From Mycobacterium conspicuum (GTDB lineage: Bacteria; Actinomycetota; Actinomycetes; Mycobacteriales; Mycobacteriaceae): a stretch of DNA of 64,000 nucleotides. Every line of letters starts with the position of its first letter. The first letter of the stretch is position 1. The DNA lies in assembly GCF_010730195.1 (NCBI RefSeq), contig NZ_AP022613.1, forward strand, positions 4,898,001 to 4,962,000. The letters are read 5' to 3'. Below, piece by piece: positions 32,230 to 42,118 of the stretch. The notes beneath the pieces are model-generated. The model saw only the letters and a list, made by a program, of their open reading frames with translations. It ran no database searches and had not been told where the DNA came from. The translations under genes were made by a program, and so were the position numbers.

Positions 32230-33969
32230 TCAGGTGGGAAGCATGTCCTTCCACGTCTTGGGCGCTTTCGAGGTCACCAGATCCGACTGCTGGTACAGCT
32301 TCCCGTCCGGACCGACATAACGACCGGTGTGCGGATCGTACTTAGCCACCACGATCGACGGCGCGGGCTTAGATGTGTTGGCTCCGAACGAACTTGGCGC
32401 GGCATGGGGCTGTGCGCCGTCTACCTGATCTGGCGGTGCGGGAGCGGCCGGTGGCGCCGGCGGGGGTGGCGGTGGCGCCGGGAGCTGCCCCGGTGAGGGG
32501 ACGTCGAGCGGCGCGATGGACGCAAGGTCAGCCGACATCGGCGACATCGGCGCAAGATTCGGTCCCGACGACGGCACCGGTGGTACCGCCGCGCCCAGCG
32601 CGCTCGGTGGCGGATTTGCCCCCCGCGGCCCCGCGGGTGTGCCCCGTGGCACTTCGCCCGGCGGCAGCGGCGTTCCCTCGATCGGGGCGAAGATTCGGCC
32701 GTTGACGTTGACCCGGTCATCCGGCGGGACACCCTGGGCGAGCAGGTTCGGGTCCAGCGGATACGGACCGAGGGTGTGCTGGCGCATCGCCAGCGGCATG
32801 AACGGCTGGTCGCTGTTGCAGATTTCGACGGTGGGCGCGCGCTTACCCGGGTGACCCATGCAGGGGTAGTTGCGGGCACCGCGAACCGCGATCGGCGAAT
32901 CCTGCGGGAGTTTGCAATACAGCCCGTCCGGTGTGTCGATGTCGCTGAGGTCGTCCGGGGATCGCCAGGTGTTGGGTGGCATGAACCCGACCGTGCAAAT
33001 AGGCGGGTCATCGATGGTGAGGGCGAAGTCGCCGATGGCCTTTCCGTCGGGATGGTTTTCTCCCTGAGCAGCCTGCTCGACAGCAACCGACATCGGCAGC
33101 AACACCAATAGCTGCTCGATCGACGCGTGATAGGTGACGCCGATCTGGCCGATGGTGGTCAGGTTGGCGAGCAGCACCGGCAGCGTCGGCTTGATTTGTT
33201 CGAAGAGCCGGGACGCTTGGTTCGCCGCCTCGGGGCCGTTCTGCAGGATGGTGCGGAAGTGGGAATCGTTGTCCACCAGCACATCTGAAATCCCGGCGAA
33301 GCTACGTGCCCATGTCCTGATCGAATCGGTGGTGCTTGCTTGCGTATCCAGCAGCGGCCCACTCTGTTCGGTGAGGGCTCGGGTGCGATCGACAACGCCG
33401 TTGGCGTCGCGAGAGATTACCTTGGAGGAATCAATCAACGACCCTAGGTCGTATCCGGTGCCGTTGAAGCCCTCGAAGGTCTCGTCGAGCAATTGGCCGA
33501 GCTTGTTCTTCGGGATGCTGTCAACCAAGGCGCTGACCTGATCGAGCATCGGCCCGACCGGCTGCGGAATCGTGGTGTCGCGCGCCGCGATGACTGAGCC
33601 GTCGTGCAGGTAGGGCGGCGAATCGGTTTTGGGCTGCAGGTCCACGTACTGTTCGCCCACCGCGGACACGCTGAGCACCTTCGCCGTCAGGTTGGCGGGC
33701 ACCTTGGGTGAAGTGGCAAGTGACAGCGTGGCTTTCGCGCCGGTCGGGGTTAAGCCCACCGCGGTGACCTTGCCGAGCTGAACCCCGCGGTAGGTCACGT
33801 TGGAAAACCGGTAGAGGCCGCCGGTCGCTGGCAGCTCCAGTGTCACCGTCATCCGGCCGATGCCCAGCAGGGTCGGCGCTTGGATATAGAAGAGGACCAT
33901 CGCGATCACGCCGAGGGTCCCGACGATCGTGAAGATCGCCAACTGGATCCGAACGAAGCGCGTCAGCAT
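32230..33969 (-). CDS. mceF: Mce family protein MceF
   Basis: This 579-residue protein has an N-terminal transmembrane helix (IQLAIFTIVGTLGVIAMVLF), an MCE/MlaD domain (YRFSNVTYRGVQLGKVTAV, YVDLQP), a helical needle region, and a long Pro/Ala-rich C-terminal tail ending KAPKTWKDMLPT. MceA-F assemble into a periplasm-spanning lipid channel fed by the YrbE permease and the MceG ATPase. It is last in the operon; its start directly follows the mceE stop. The C-terminal motif recurs at 63951, identifying a second MceF. Confidence 0.93.
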   Translation of the reverse strand: MLTRFVRIQLAIFTIVGTLGVIAMVLFYIQAPTLLGIGRMTVTLELPATGGLYRFSNVTYRGVQLGKVTAVGLTPTGAKATLSLATSPKVPANLTAKVLSVSAVGEQYVDLQPKTDSPPYLHDGSVIAARDTTIPQPVGPMLDQVSALVDSIPKNKLGQLLDETFEGFNGTGYDLGSLIDSSKVISRDANGVVDRTRALTEQSGPLLDTQASTTDSIRTWARSFAGISDVLVDNDSHFRTILQNGPEAANQASRLFEQIKPTLPVLLANLTTIGQIGVTYHASIEQLLVLLPMSVAVEQAAQGENHPDGKAIGDFALTIDDPPICTVGFMPPNTWRSPDDLSDIDTPDGLYCKLPQDSPIAVRGARNYPCMGHPGKRAPTVEICNSDQPFMPLAMRQHTLGPYPLDPNLLAQGVPPDDRVNVNGRIFAPIEGTPLPPGEVPRGTPAGPRGANPPPSALGAAVPPVPSSGPNLAPMSPMSADLASIAPLDVPSPGQLPAPPPPPPAPPAAPAPPDQVDGAQPHAAPSSFGANTSKPAPSIVVAKYDPHTGRYVGPDGKLYQQSDLVTSKAPKTWKDMLPT

Positions 33970-35241
33970 TTACCCGCCGCCTCCCGTCGATGTCGTTGGC
34001 GCCGGCGGCGCTTGACCAAGACCCGCGTCCGGTGTCGAGACAGCGCCGGGCGGCGGGCCTGGCCGCCGAACCTCGGCAGGCGGCGGACCGGGCAGCGGCG
34101 GCAGCGGCAGGGCATTGGGGTCGACCCAGGGCGGCCGGATGGGGTTGTGCAGCGGATCGAGGGTGTAGTTCATCCGGTACGGGTCGCCGGGAATTGGCGG
34201 GATCGGCATGTCCAGCTGTCCCCAGTGCGTGCCCAGCAATAGGCCTCGCTTGAGCCGCGGAATCGTCAGGTCCAAGTCGACGTGCAGGTTGAAGTAGTCG
34301 CCCCGGATCGCTCGGTCGATGAAGTTCTGATTGAACGGGAACACGGACAATCCCGCGACCGCCATGCCCAACTCCGGTCCGACGTCGGCCAGCGCCTTGA
34401 TGGTCGGTTCCAGGTTTTGCAGATTCTTGACCAGGTCGGCCTGTGTGTTGTTGACCAATCTCGTTGCGGTGTTGGAAAACACGCGAAGGTGATCCAGCGC
34501 CGACGTCAGGCGCGGGCGTTCCTTGATCAGCACCTCGAGCGCCGGCGGGATCTTGTGCAGCGCCTCGGTGAGCACGTTGCGCTGATCGGCGAACGTCGCC
34601 GAGAGCCGGTTCAGCGCCTGAATCGAGGCGACGATGCTGTCCTTTTGGTCATCCAGCGTCCCCACGAACGTGTCCAGGCGAGTGATCAGATCACGAAACG
34701 CGCCCGCGTTTCCCGACAGCGCCGCGGAGAAATTGTGAATGACCTCCCCGATCTGCCCGAGCCCGCCACCATTGATCACCGCACCCAACGACGACAGCGT
34801 CTGCTCGGTCGACGGGTACGCCGACGAGCGGCTCAACGGGATGGTCGACCCCGGTGCCAGCCGCCCGCTGCCCTGCTGACCCGGCGGCGTATTGAGCTCG
34901 ACATGCATCGAGCCCAGCAGGCTGGTCTGACCCACGGTGGCCACCACGTTGGCCGGCACCACCACATCGCGCTTGACCGAAATCTCGACATCGGCGTGCC
35001 AGCCAGCCACCCGCATCGTCCCGACACTGCCCACCACGACGTCGTCGATCATCACCGGCGAATTCGACTCCATCGTCCCAACATTGGGCAGCTCGACGTG
35101 ATAGATGTTCGCCCCCGGCCCACGCCCCACCGCACCGGGCAACGGCAGCGAATTCAGCCCGTGGAAGGCGCACCCCGACACCGCCAACACCACACAACAG
35201 CCGATCACGAACACCCGCCGAGCCGCTCGCCGCGCGATCAT
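33970..35241 (-). CDS. mceE: Mce family lipoprotein MceE (LprN-like)
   Basis: This 423-residue lipoprotein has the lipobox VSGC with Cys24 after a basic/hydrophobic leader (RVFVIGCCVVLA). The MCE domain includes IYHVELPNVGTMESNSPVMIDDV and GSMHVELNT; the C-terminal region is helical, then proline-rich (PPLPGPPPAEVRRPG). MceE is the only lipid-anchored subunit of the typical Mce complex, fixing it to the outer face of the membrane. It overlaps mceD by 4 bases. Length and features are normal for MceE. Confidence 0.93.
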   Translation of the reverse strand: MIARRAARRVFVIGCCVVLAVSGCAFHGLNSLPLPGAVGRGPGANIYHVELPNVGTMESNSPVMIDDVVVGSVGTMRVAGWHADVEISVKRDVVVPANVVATVGQTSLLGSMHVELNTPPGQQGSGRLAPGSTIPLSRSSAYPSTEQTLSSLGAVINGGGLGQIGEVIHNFSAALSGNAGAFRDLITRLDTFVGTLDDQKDSIVASIQALNRLSATFADQRNVLTEALHKIPPALEVLIKERPRLTSALDHLRVFSNTATRLVNNTQADLVKNLQNLEPTIKALADVGPELGMAVAGLSVFPFNQNFIDRAIRGDYFNLHVDLDLTIPRLKRGLLLGTHWGQLDMPIPPIPGDPYRMNYTLDPLHNPIRPPWVDPNALPLPPLPGPPPAEVRRPGPPPGAVSTPDAGLGQAPPAPTTSTGGGG

Positions 35242-36656
35242 GGTTGTGCCCCTTCGGCCGGCAGCAGCATGCCCGACACGTCCGGCGCCGGAGGTGGCGG
35301 CATCGGTGTGCTCGGCGGGGGCGGCAGCGGCATCGCCGCGCCCGGGATCCGTTCGGGCGGCACAGCGCCCGGGGGTCCCACCGGGTCACCGGGCAGGCCG
35401 GTGTAGGCAGACACCGCGGGCGGGATCTCGGGCGGTCCGGGTTTGGGCCCCTCGCCTCCAGGCGCCAAGCGCGGTTCGGTGTAGAGGATCTTGGACGGGT
35501 CGATCGCCTTCTGCAGGATGAAGTTGATGGGAAGCGGCGAGTTATTGAAGTTGGTGGTTCGCAATCCCGGACCGAGGAACAGCGAGCACAGCTTGCCGGA
35601 TTCGACCGCGGTGATGTTTTCGATCCCGCCGATCTGCGTGCAGCCGGGTAACGAGAACAACAGCTGGCCGCCCCAAGTGGGGTTCGCGAAGTTCATCAGC
35701 CCGAAGCCGCCCACGATGCTTCCGGTGTCGGCGTTGTAGTCGTTGAAGAAGTTGCCCAGCGCGTTCGGCGCGCCGTGCAGGATGTTTTCCAGGGCCATGT
35801 GCTTATCGACCAAGATCTGCGTGACATCGGCCAACCTTGCAACCTGCTCGCTGACCTGGTTGCGAGTGCCGGCGATGAATCGCGACACCTCGCCGACCGC
35901 AGTCGACAGATCGGTCAGCGCCGCATCCAAGTCGGATTTGCTGTCGTTGACCACGCTGGTGAGCGTCGCCAGGCGGTCGTTGAACTGCACGATTTGAACG
36001 CTGCTGTCGCGCAGCGCGTCGACGAAGGTTGCCAGGTTTTTGATGATGTCGACGATGTTGCCGCTGCCGTTGGCGAGGATCCGGCCCACCCCGGACAGCT
36101 GATTGAGTGTTTTCCGCAGCTTTTCACCGTTGCCATCGAGGGCGTCGGCTGCACTATCGATGAAATGGCTGACGGATGTTCCCGATACCCCGCTCTTGGG
36201 GCCCAAATCCGTTGCCAGCCGCATCAACTGGGTTTTGACCTCGTCCCATTCCACCGGCACTGCGGTACGTTCGACGGGTATGACCGCGCCGTCGCGCATG
36301 ACCGGCCCACTATCGCGATAAGCCGGTGAAAGCTGGACATAGCGGGACGCCACCAAGTTCGGGGTGACGATAATCGCCTTCGCGTCCGCCGGGATGGACA
36401 CGCCGTGGTCGATCTTGAGGGTCATCTTGGCCTGCGTGCCCACCGGCTGAATGGATTCGATGCTGCCGACTTTGACGCCCGACACCCGCACCTCGTCATT
36501 CGGGTAGATCGCGGTGGCGGTGGTGAAGTAGGCGGTAATCGTCTTCGGGCCAAAGATCGTATTACGGACGACAAAGGCAGCGCCGGCAAGGATCAGCACC
36601 ACCAGGGCAACCGCCGCAAGGGCCGTCAGCCGGCTGCGCGGGATGCGGGCGATCAT
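35238..36656 (-). CDS. mceD: Mce family protein MceD
   Basis: The 472-residue protein starts at ATG 36656 (MIARIPRSRLTALAAVALVV), overlapping the mceC stop by 4 bases; the frame extending to 36722 is antisense-like padding. An N-terminal transmembrane helix precedes the MCE domain (ITAYFTTATAIYPNDEVRVSGVKVG, SRYVQLSPAY) and a long alpha-helical region (IVDIIKNLATFVDALRDSS). The C-terminus is proline-rich (PMPLPPPPSTPMPPPP is close to the pattern). It is a subunit of the Mce lipid-import machine in the envelope. Confidence 0.92.
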   Translation of the reverse strand: MIARIPRSRLTALAAVALVVLILAGAAFVVRNTIFGPKTITAYFTTATAIYPNDEVRVSGVKVGSIESIQPVGTQAKMTLKIDHGVSIPADAKAIIVTPNLVASRYVQLSPAYRDSGPVMRDGAVIPVERTAVPVEWDEVKTQLMRLATDLGPKSGVSGTSVSHFIDSAADALDGNGEKLRKTLNQLSGVGRILANGSGNIVDIIKNLATFVDALRDSSVQIVQFNDRLATLTSVVNDSKSDLDAALTDLSTAVGEVSRFIAGTRNQVSEQVARLADVTQILVDKHMALENILHGAPNALGNFFNDYNADTGSIVGGFGLMNFANPTWGGQLLFSLPGCTQIGGIENITAVESGKLCSLFLGPGLRTTNFNNSPLPINFILQKAIDPSKILYTEPRLAPGGEGPKPGPPEIPPAVSAYTGLPGDPVGPPGAVPPERIPGAAMPLPPPPSTPMPPPPAPDVSGMLLPAEGAQP

Positions 36657-37771
36657 TGCGAGCCTCCGACTCGGCCGCCCAACGTGCAGCCCGGGCACTG
36701 CGGAATGGCGTTGTACGGCCACGGAACCAGGGCTCGAGGTGTCGGCGACGGGAAGCCGGGACCGCGGGCCGTGTCGAAGGTGCGGAAGCCCCAGAGGTAG
36801 TCGAAGAACGGTTGGAACAGCTGCGGGGCAAGGAAGTTTGGCACGAACGCCGAGTAGGCGTACATGCTGGAGATGCCCTCGCCGACGGTGATCTCGAACT
36901 TGGCCAGGCCCGGCAGCGCCTTGCTGATGTTGTCGCGGTTCTTTTCCAGCACCGCGGTCACCCTGTTGAGCCGCTCCAGGGTCGGCGCCAATGTGGCCTC
37001 GTTGTCGTGCACCAATGCCGTCAGCTGCTTGGCCACCACCGACGTGTTGGCCAACAGCTCCACGATCTCTTGCCGCCGCGCCGCCAGGACTTGGAGCAGC
37101 GAGTCAGCGTTGAGGATGAGCTTGTTGACCTGCTGGCTGCGCTCGGAAAGAACACCGGTGATGTCGCCGGTGTTCTTGAAGAGGTCGCTCAGGTTCTTGT
37201 TGCGGCTGTTGAGGGTGCGCGATAGCCGGGTGAGTGCGTCGAAGGCCGGCCCCATTTGCGGTGCGATCTGGTTCAGCGTCGCCGCCAGCGTGTCCAGCGA
37301 CTGGTTCAGGGCCGCGGTGTTGGTTCCGGCGGTGTCCGAGGCGAAGTCGCTGACGGCTTCCGTCAGCGAGTAAGGGGAGGACGTGCGCGAGACGGGGATG
37401 AGAGCCATCGGATGCATCGTGCCGGTGCCGGCGGACTCCAACGTCAGCATCCGCTCGCCCAGCAGGGAGCCGGTGCGGATGTGCGCGGTGGTCTCCGACC
37501 CGAGGAGAATGTTGCCCTTCATCGCGAATGTCACCAGGGCGTCGCCGTGGCGCAACTTCACATCCGACACGGTGCCGACCTTCATCCCCGACACAATCAC
37601 CGGGTTGCCCGTCGCGAGGCCTCCGGCCTCCGAGAACAGGGCCTGGTACCTGACCATCGTCGCCCAGGTGATAAACCGGTCGGGCGACAGGCCGACCAGG
37701 ATGACCATTATCGCCAGGACGACACCGATGAGTCCCGCCTTGACGAGCGCAGCTCCGCGATACTTAAGCAT
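36653..37771 (-). CDS. mceC: Mce family protein MceC
   Basis: The 372-residue protein starts at ATG 37771, which shares a base with the mceB stop (TGATG); a GTG five codons upstream is possible. The N-terminal helix (AALVKAGLIGVVLAIMVILV) is followed by an MCE domain (YQALFSEAGGLATGNPVIVSGMKVG, GERMLTLES) and a helical domain (LNQSLDTLAATLNQIAPQMG). The C-terminus lacks the long Pro-rich tail of MceD and MceF. It is a subunit of the Mce complex. Confidence 0.92.
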   Translation of the reverse strand: MLKYRGAALVKAGLIGVVLAIMVILVGLSPDRFITWATMVRYQALFSEAGGLATGNPVIVSGMKVGTVSDVKLRHGDALVTFAMKGNILLGSETTAHIRTGSLLGERMLTLESAGTGTMHPMALIPVSRTSSPYSLTEAVSDFASDTAGTNTAALNQSLDTLAATLNQIAPQMGPAFDALTRLSRTLNSRNKNLSDLFKNTGDITGVLSERSQQVNKLILNADSLLQVLAARRQEIVELLANTSVVAKQLTALVHDNEATLAPTLERLNRVTAVLEKNRDNISKALPGLAKFEITVGEGISSMYAYSAFVPNFLAPQLFQPFFDYLWGFRTFDTARGPGFPSPTPRALVPWPYNAIPQCPGCTLGGRVGGSQ

Positions 37772-38793
37772 CAGGGTTCCGTGCACCTTCCAGCGTCAGA
37801 CCTAAAGATATTGGAATGCACCGTCCTGCCCTGAAGATCCGTGCCCCGGATCTCCAACTGGCACAGGTAGTACGGGATGGTGGCGCCCGCCACCCCGAGT
37901 CGGACCAGCTTGCGGTAGTTGTTGGGCGCCTTCATGAGTGCGGTGTCGAGGCTGTCCCTGTCGCCATCGAGTGACGGCGCCAGCCGGTTCAACTGAGCGA
38001 TGGTGCCCGACAGCGGCGGCCGTGCGCTGGACAGCAGATCCGCCAGCGAGGCGGTGCCCTTGTCGAGGGCGTCGATGGCGGACCCGACGGTGTTGCGGTC
38101 GTCCGACAGCCCACTGACAAGCTTCTCGAGGCGATCGATCGCGGCGGAGAACTGGGTGCCGTCCTTGGAAACCGTGCCGATTACGGCGTTGAAGTTGTCG
38201 ATCAGTTGCTGCACGGTTTGATCGTTGTCGGCCAAGGCATTTGAAAATGAGGTCGTCTTGCTGAACAGAGACTCGATGGTCCCACCTTGACCCTGGAAGA
38301 CCTCCAACAATCCCGCGGTCAGTGCGTTGACATCGTGCGCATTCAAGCCCTGGGTAACGGGTTTCAACCCGCCGAGCAACAGATCGAGGTCGAGCGCCGG
38401 CGCGGTGCGGCTGACCGGAATCTGACCGCCGGCCGGCAGCCGCTGGGGCGAGCCGGGACCATCGACGAGTTCGAGGTAGCGATCGCCCACCAGGTTGAGG
38501 TAGCGGACCGCCGCCCTGGTGCCCTCGGTGAGGACGACGTTGCGATCGGCGTCGAACTTCACCACGACTTTCTTGTCCGGCTGCAGCGAGACGCTGTTCA
38601 CCGTGCCCACCCGGATCCCGGCGACCCGCACCGACTGCCCCTCCTTGAGGCGCGAGACGTCGGTGAACACCGCCGAGTATCCGGTCGTGGCGCCCGTGCG
38701 GTACTGGCCGAAGATGAAGAACAGGGAGGCGGTCAGCACCGCCATCACGACCGCAAAGATCGCGAACTTGATCAGCGTGGCGCGCGTTCTCAT
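37771..38793 (-). CDS. mceB: Mce family protein MceB
   Basis: The 340-residue protein has an N-terminal transmembrane helix (IKFAIFAVVMAVLTASLFFIF) and the MCE domain YSAVFTDVSRLKEGQSVRVAG, VGDRYLELVDGPG. The helical coiled-coil region (IDNFNAVIGTVSKDGTQFSA) forms the channel barrel in homologous complexes. The C-terminal Cys residues (YLCQLEIRG, RCTEP) may pair. It overlaps mceA by 4 bases (ATGA). The length is typical of MceB. Confidence 0.93.
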   Translation of the reverse strand: MRTRATLIKFAIFAVVMAVLTASLFFIFGQYRTGATTGYSAVFTDVSRLKEGQSVRVAGIRVGTVNSVSLQPDKKVVVKFDADRNVVLTEGTRAAVRYLNLVGDRYLELVDGPGSPQRLPAGGQIPVSRTAPALDLDLLLGGLKPVTQGLNAHDVNALTAGLLEVFQGQGGTIESLFSKTTSFSNALADNDQTVQQLIDNFNAVIGTVSKDGTQFSAAIDRLEKLVSGLSDDRNTVGSAIDALDKGTASLADLLSSARPPLSGTIAQLNRLAPSLDGDRDSLDTALMKAPNNYRKLVRLGVAGATIPYYLCQLEIRGTDLQGRTVHSNIFRSDAGRCTEP

Positions 38794-40052
38794 CCCGGTT
38801 GTCCGATCTGAGCGGGGTTGCGTGGTGGGCCGGCGATCGGCCCGTACAACAGCTGCTTGAGCAGATCAGAGTTGAGCAGCGTCTGTTGGTTCCCGTAGCC
38901 CGCCGGGTCGGCGCCGATGTCTGCCACCAGTTGCGGCGGGTTCGTGTTGAACGGCAACTCCGGCAGACCCACACACCGCGGGCCGCCGGTCGCCGCGACC
39001 TTGGGCAGATTCGTCGGATACCGGTACCGTTCGGCGCCCAACGTGAGACTCGCCGAGATGTTGATGCTCGGTTCCGACAACGGCGCACCGTGATTTCTCT
39101 TGATGAGCCCGCCGAGACTGCAGGTGAGCGCCGGGCCGTACTCGTTGGTCAGATCGGTGGTGGGCACCAGCAGATGCATCACATTTGTCAGTAGGTCGCT
39201 GTTCGCCGACAACACGTCGTTGCCGATGTCGGCCAAGCCAATCGCGCTGACTAGCAAGGCATCCAGGTTGTGCTGCTCATCGACGAGCGTCTTGCTGATC
39301 CGGATCGCGTTGTCCGCGGTCCTTAACAGGTGTGGTGCCGCGTCCGCGTACGCGGTGGACACCACCGGTAAGACCGAAAGGTCATGCCTGAATGCGGGCA
39401 GGCTTGGTTCCAGTCTGGACAAGAACGAATCCAAATCGTTCAGCGACTGGCCAAGCTGTGGGCCGCGCCCGCTGAACGCTTGCGCCAGCGCACCCAGTGA
39501 CTCGTTGAGCTTCGGCGGATCGATGTGTCCCAGAACCGAAACCAGTTGCTGGAAAACCGTGTTGATTTCGACCATCACGTGCTGACCCTGCAGTGTCTGG
39601 CCGCTGTGGAGCCGCTGCGCCGAAGGCTGGTCAGGTTCCACCAGTTGGACGGACTTCGCGCCGAACACGGTCGGTGATGTGATATCGACGAGCACGTTGC
39701 TGGGAATGAAGCGCAACTGTGACGGGTCCATCGCTAGGTGGATGGCGGCCTTGCCGTCGGGCAGTGAGTCGATCGAGGCGACCTTGCCCACCTGCACGCC
39801 GCGCAACTTGACCTTGGCCTCCGGGTTCATCACCAAGCCGGCTCGCTGCACGACGACGGTCACCGGCACGGTTTGGGTGAACGAGCCCTGAAACAGACCG
39901 ACCGCCAAGGCGAAAATCAAGCCGATGACGAGAATGGTGATCAAGCCGAACAGGGGCGGGAGGTAGTTCCGTCCGGCCGGCGGGCGATCGCCGCTCGTGT
40001 GCGCGCGTTGGCCGCCGACCACGGCGCGACCCGCTGGGACACTCTGCGTCAT
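38790..40052 (-). CDS. mceA: Mce family protein MceA
   Basis: The 420-residue protein has a cytoplasmic N-terminus (MTQSVPAGRAVVGGQ), a transmembrane helix (PPLFGLITILVIGLIFALAV) and the MCE domain (VVVQRAGLVMNPEAKVKLRG, VFGAKSVQLVEPDQP). The helical region follows, with a C-terminal domain containing cysteines (ALTCSLGG, GPRCVG). MceA is the first substrate-binding-type subunit. It starts 19 bases after the yrbEB stop. The specific mce family number cannot be assigned from this window. Confidence 0.93.
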   Translation of the reverse strand: MTQSVPAGRAVVGGQRAHTSGDRPPAGRNYLPPLFGLITILVIGLIFALAVGLFQGSFTQTVPVTVVVQRAGLVMNPEAKVKLRGVQVGKVASIDSLPDGKAAIHLAMDPSQLRFIPSNVLVDITSPTVFGAKSVQLVEPDQPSAQRLHSGQTLQGQHVMVEINTVFQQLVSVLGHIDPPKLNESLGALAQAFSGRGPQLGQSLNDLDSFLSRLEPSLPAFRHDLSVLPVVSTAYADAAPHLLRTADNAIRISKTLVDEQHNLDALLVSAIGLADIGNDVLSANSDLLTNVMHLLVPTTDLTNEYGPALTCSLGGLIKRNHGAPLSEPSINISASLTLGAERYRYPTNLPKVAATGGPRCVGLPELPFNTNPPQLVADIGADPAGYGNQQTLLNSDLLKQLLYGPIAGPPRNPAQIGQPG

Positions 40053-40071
40053 TGCAGTTTCACCTCCTCTG

Positions 40072-40917
40072 CTAACCGGACAGGTTGAAGTTGCCGTTCG
40101 TACCGTAGATAGACAGCGAGACCAACAGCGTTACCGAGACCACCACGATGAGCGAGGTGCGCACCGCGTTACCCGTCGCGTTGCCGACGCCCGCCGGCCC
40201 CCCGGAAGCGAAATAGCCGTAGTAGGTATGGATCAGCAGGATGGTCAACGCCATCAGGATGGCCTGTAGGAAAGACCACAACAGGTCGATCGGGTTCAGG
40301 AACGTGTTGAAGTAGTGCTGGTACAAACCCTGCGACTGCCCGAGCAAGAACGTTGTGGTGAATTCGCTGGCGACAAACGACAGGATGACGGCGACGCTGT
40401 ACAACGGCGTGATGGCCATCATTCCCGCCAGGATCCGGGTGCTTACCAGATAGGAAACCGGCCGAATGGCCATGCTTTCCAGCGCGTCGATTTCCTCGTT
40501 GATCCGCATGGCGCCCAGCTGAGCGGTGACCCCGGCGCCGAAGGTGGCCGCCAGCCCGATCCCGGCGACCACCGGTGCGGCGATGCGCACGTTGATGAAC
40601 GCGGCCAGAAAGCCCGTCAGCGCCTCGATGCCGATGTTGCCCAGCGAGGTGTAACCCTGAATGGCAAGCACGCCACCCGCGGCCAGCGTCAAAAAGCCGA
40701 CGATCACCACGGTTCCGCCGATCATCGCCAAAGTGCCCGCGCCCATGCTGATCTCGGCGATCAGCCGAACGACTTCGCGCGTGTAGTGGGTAGCTGCGAA
40801 GGGCACCCCGGCGAGAGCTTTGCCGTAAAACAGGCTATGGTCGCCGATCCGGCCCAACGAGGCGACCGGCCTCTCAAATTGGCGGACCAATCGTGGATAT
40901 GCGGCCCTCAGCGTCAT
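40072..40917 (-). CDS. yrbEB: YrbEB, MlaE-type ABC permease
   Basis: The 281-residue membrane protein has the MlaE permease pattern: EISMGAGTLAMIGGTVVIVG, NVRIAAPVVAGIGLAATFGAG, the conserved INEEIDALESMAIRPVSYLV loop that contacts the ATPase, and ILMALTILLIHTYYG. It pairs with YrbEA to form the transmembrane part of the Mce transporter, driven by the unlinked MceG ATPase, which is not encoded here. It is 9 bases after the yrbEA stop. Confidence 0.94.
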   Translation of the reverse strand: MTLRAAYPRLVRQFERPVASLGRIGDHSLFYGKALAGVPFAATHYTREVVRLIAEISMGAGTLAMIGGTVVIVGFLTLAAGGVLAIQGYTSLGNIGIEALTGFLAAFINVRIAAPVVAGIGLAATFGAGVTAQLGAMRINEEIDALESMAIRPVSYLVSTRILAGMMAITPLYSVAVILSFVASEFTTTFLLGQSQGLYQHYFNTFLNPIDLLWSFLQAILMALTILLIHTYYGYFASGGPAGVGNATGNAVRTSLIVVVSVTLLVSLSIYGTNGNFNLSG

Positions 40918-40926
40918 TGGCAGCCC

Positions 40927-41745
40927 CTACTTCGCCGTCATCTTGATGCCGACCGCGGTGACGACCACGTTGACGACGAACAGGGACATGAACGCATACA
41001 CCACGGTTTCGTTCACGGCGTTGCCGACAGCCTTAGCGCCGCCGCCGGTGATCGACAGGCCCCGGTAGCAGGCGACCAAGCCGGCGATGAGGCCGAAAAG
41101 CGCCGCCTTGACGCACGAAATGACCACCTCCGGCACGCCGGTGAGCAAGGTGATGCCCGCGGCGAATGCGCCGGGATTGACGTCTTGCACAAATACCGAA
41201 AAGACATAGCCGCCAAGGATGCCGATGATGACGACGAGGCTGTTCAGCAGGAACGCCACCAACCCGGAAGCCAGCATCCGCGGTGTGACCAACCGCTGCA
41301 CCGGGTTGATGCCCAGCACCTCCATCGCGTCGATTTCTTCGCGAATTGTCCGCGACCCGAGGTCCGCGCACATCGCCGTGGCACCCGCACCCGCCACGAT
41401 CAAAACGGTGACCAGCGGCCCGAGCTGGGTGACGGCGCCGAACGCGGCACCCGCACCGGACAGGTCCGCCGCGCCCAGTTCGCGCAAGAGGATGTTGAGC
41501 GTGAAGCTGACGAGGACGGTAAACGGGATTGCTACCAACAAGGTGGGCGCGAGCGACACTCGCGCGACAAACCAAGACTGCTCTAAGAACTCTCGCCACT
41601 GGAACGGCCGGCGGAACAGGAACTTGACCGCGTCGGCCGACATGGCGAACAGGGCTCCGACTGCCTGCATGGGCCCCGAGATGTCCCACTTCAGTTTCAG
41701 CCGCGGCAATCCCGTTGACCAGCTGTCTGCGCTCCTAGTTGCCAC
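40927..41745 (-). CDS. yrbEA: YrbEA, MlaE-type ABC permease
   Basis: This is a multi-pass permease of ~272 residues. It carries the conserved TIREEIDAMEVLGINPVQRLV coupling loop, FVARVSLAPTLLVAIPFTVL at the first helix, and GAGATAMCADLGSRT. It is the first gene of the yrbEA-yrbEB-mceABCDEF operon. The start is GTG 41745, or TTG 41754 three codons upstream; the GGAGGGGG nearby suits either poorly (spacing 12 or 3 bases). No palindromic GAGAAT box precedes it, so operon control is unclear. Confidence 0.92.
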   Translation of the reverse strand: MATRSADSWSTGLPRLKLKWDISGPMQAVGALFAMSADAVKFLFRRPFQWREFLEQSWFVARVSLAPTLLVAIPFTVLVSFTLNILLRELGAADLSGAGAAFGAVTQLGPLVTVLIVAGAGATAMCADLGSRTIREEIDAMEVLGINPVQRLVTPRMLASGLVAFLLNSLVVIIGILGGYVFSVFVQDVNPGAFAAGITLLTGVPEVVISCVKAALFGLIAGLVACYRGLSITGGGAKAVGNAVNETVVYAFMSLFVVNVVVTAVGIKMTAK

Positions 41746-42118
41746 GGGCGCCAACCCCCTCCCAGGCTACGAGACCGACAGTCTTGTTGTGCCGCACCGG
41801 CTGAGGTATGTTCGGCTGAACCGACGATTCCGAGTGGATGCTACCGGCCACGAAATGCCCAGCGGACGACCGAAATTCGACGTCCGCCGCAGCAGCGGCA
41901 GCGCTTCGGATCCTCACGCCGGTCCTCCGATCATTCGCGTGAGTTGACGCCGCAAAACGAAGGGCTCCACGTCTTGAAGCGTCCGGCGATTATGACTCAT
42001 GCCGAGTCCAGGTGAAGCAAAAAACGCAGAACCGTTATACGACAGCCCGTCACCGCCGCGCGCAAGCAGGGCGCCTCACATCTGTTGGTGTGCTGAGACA
42101 TTACTGGCTGCTCCGATT
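41746..42118. promoter_or_regulatory. 373-base intergenic region upstream of the mce operon
   Basis: No convincing gene is present: open frames here lack ribosome-binding sites and codon bias. It should contain the mce operon promoter. I see only weak symmetries, such as TCGGCTGAACCGA near 41813 and ATGACTCAT at about 41993, and no GAGAAT palindrome. Confidence 0.5.
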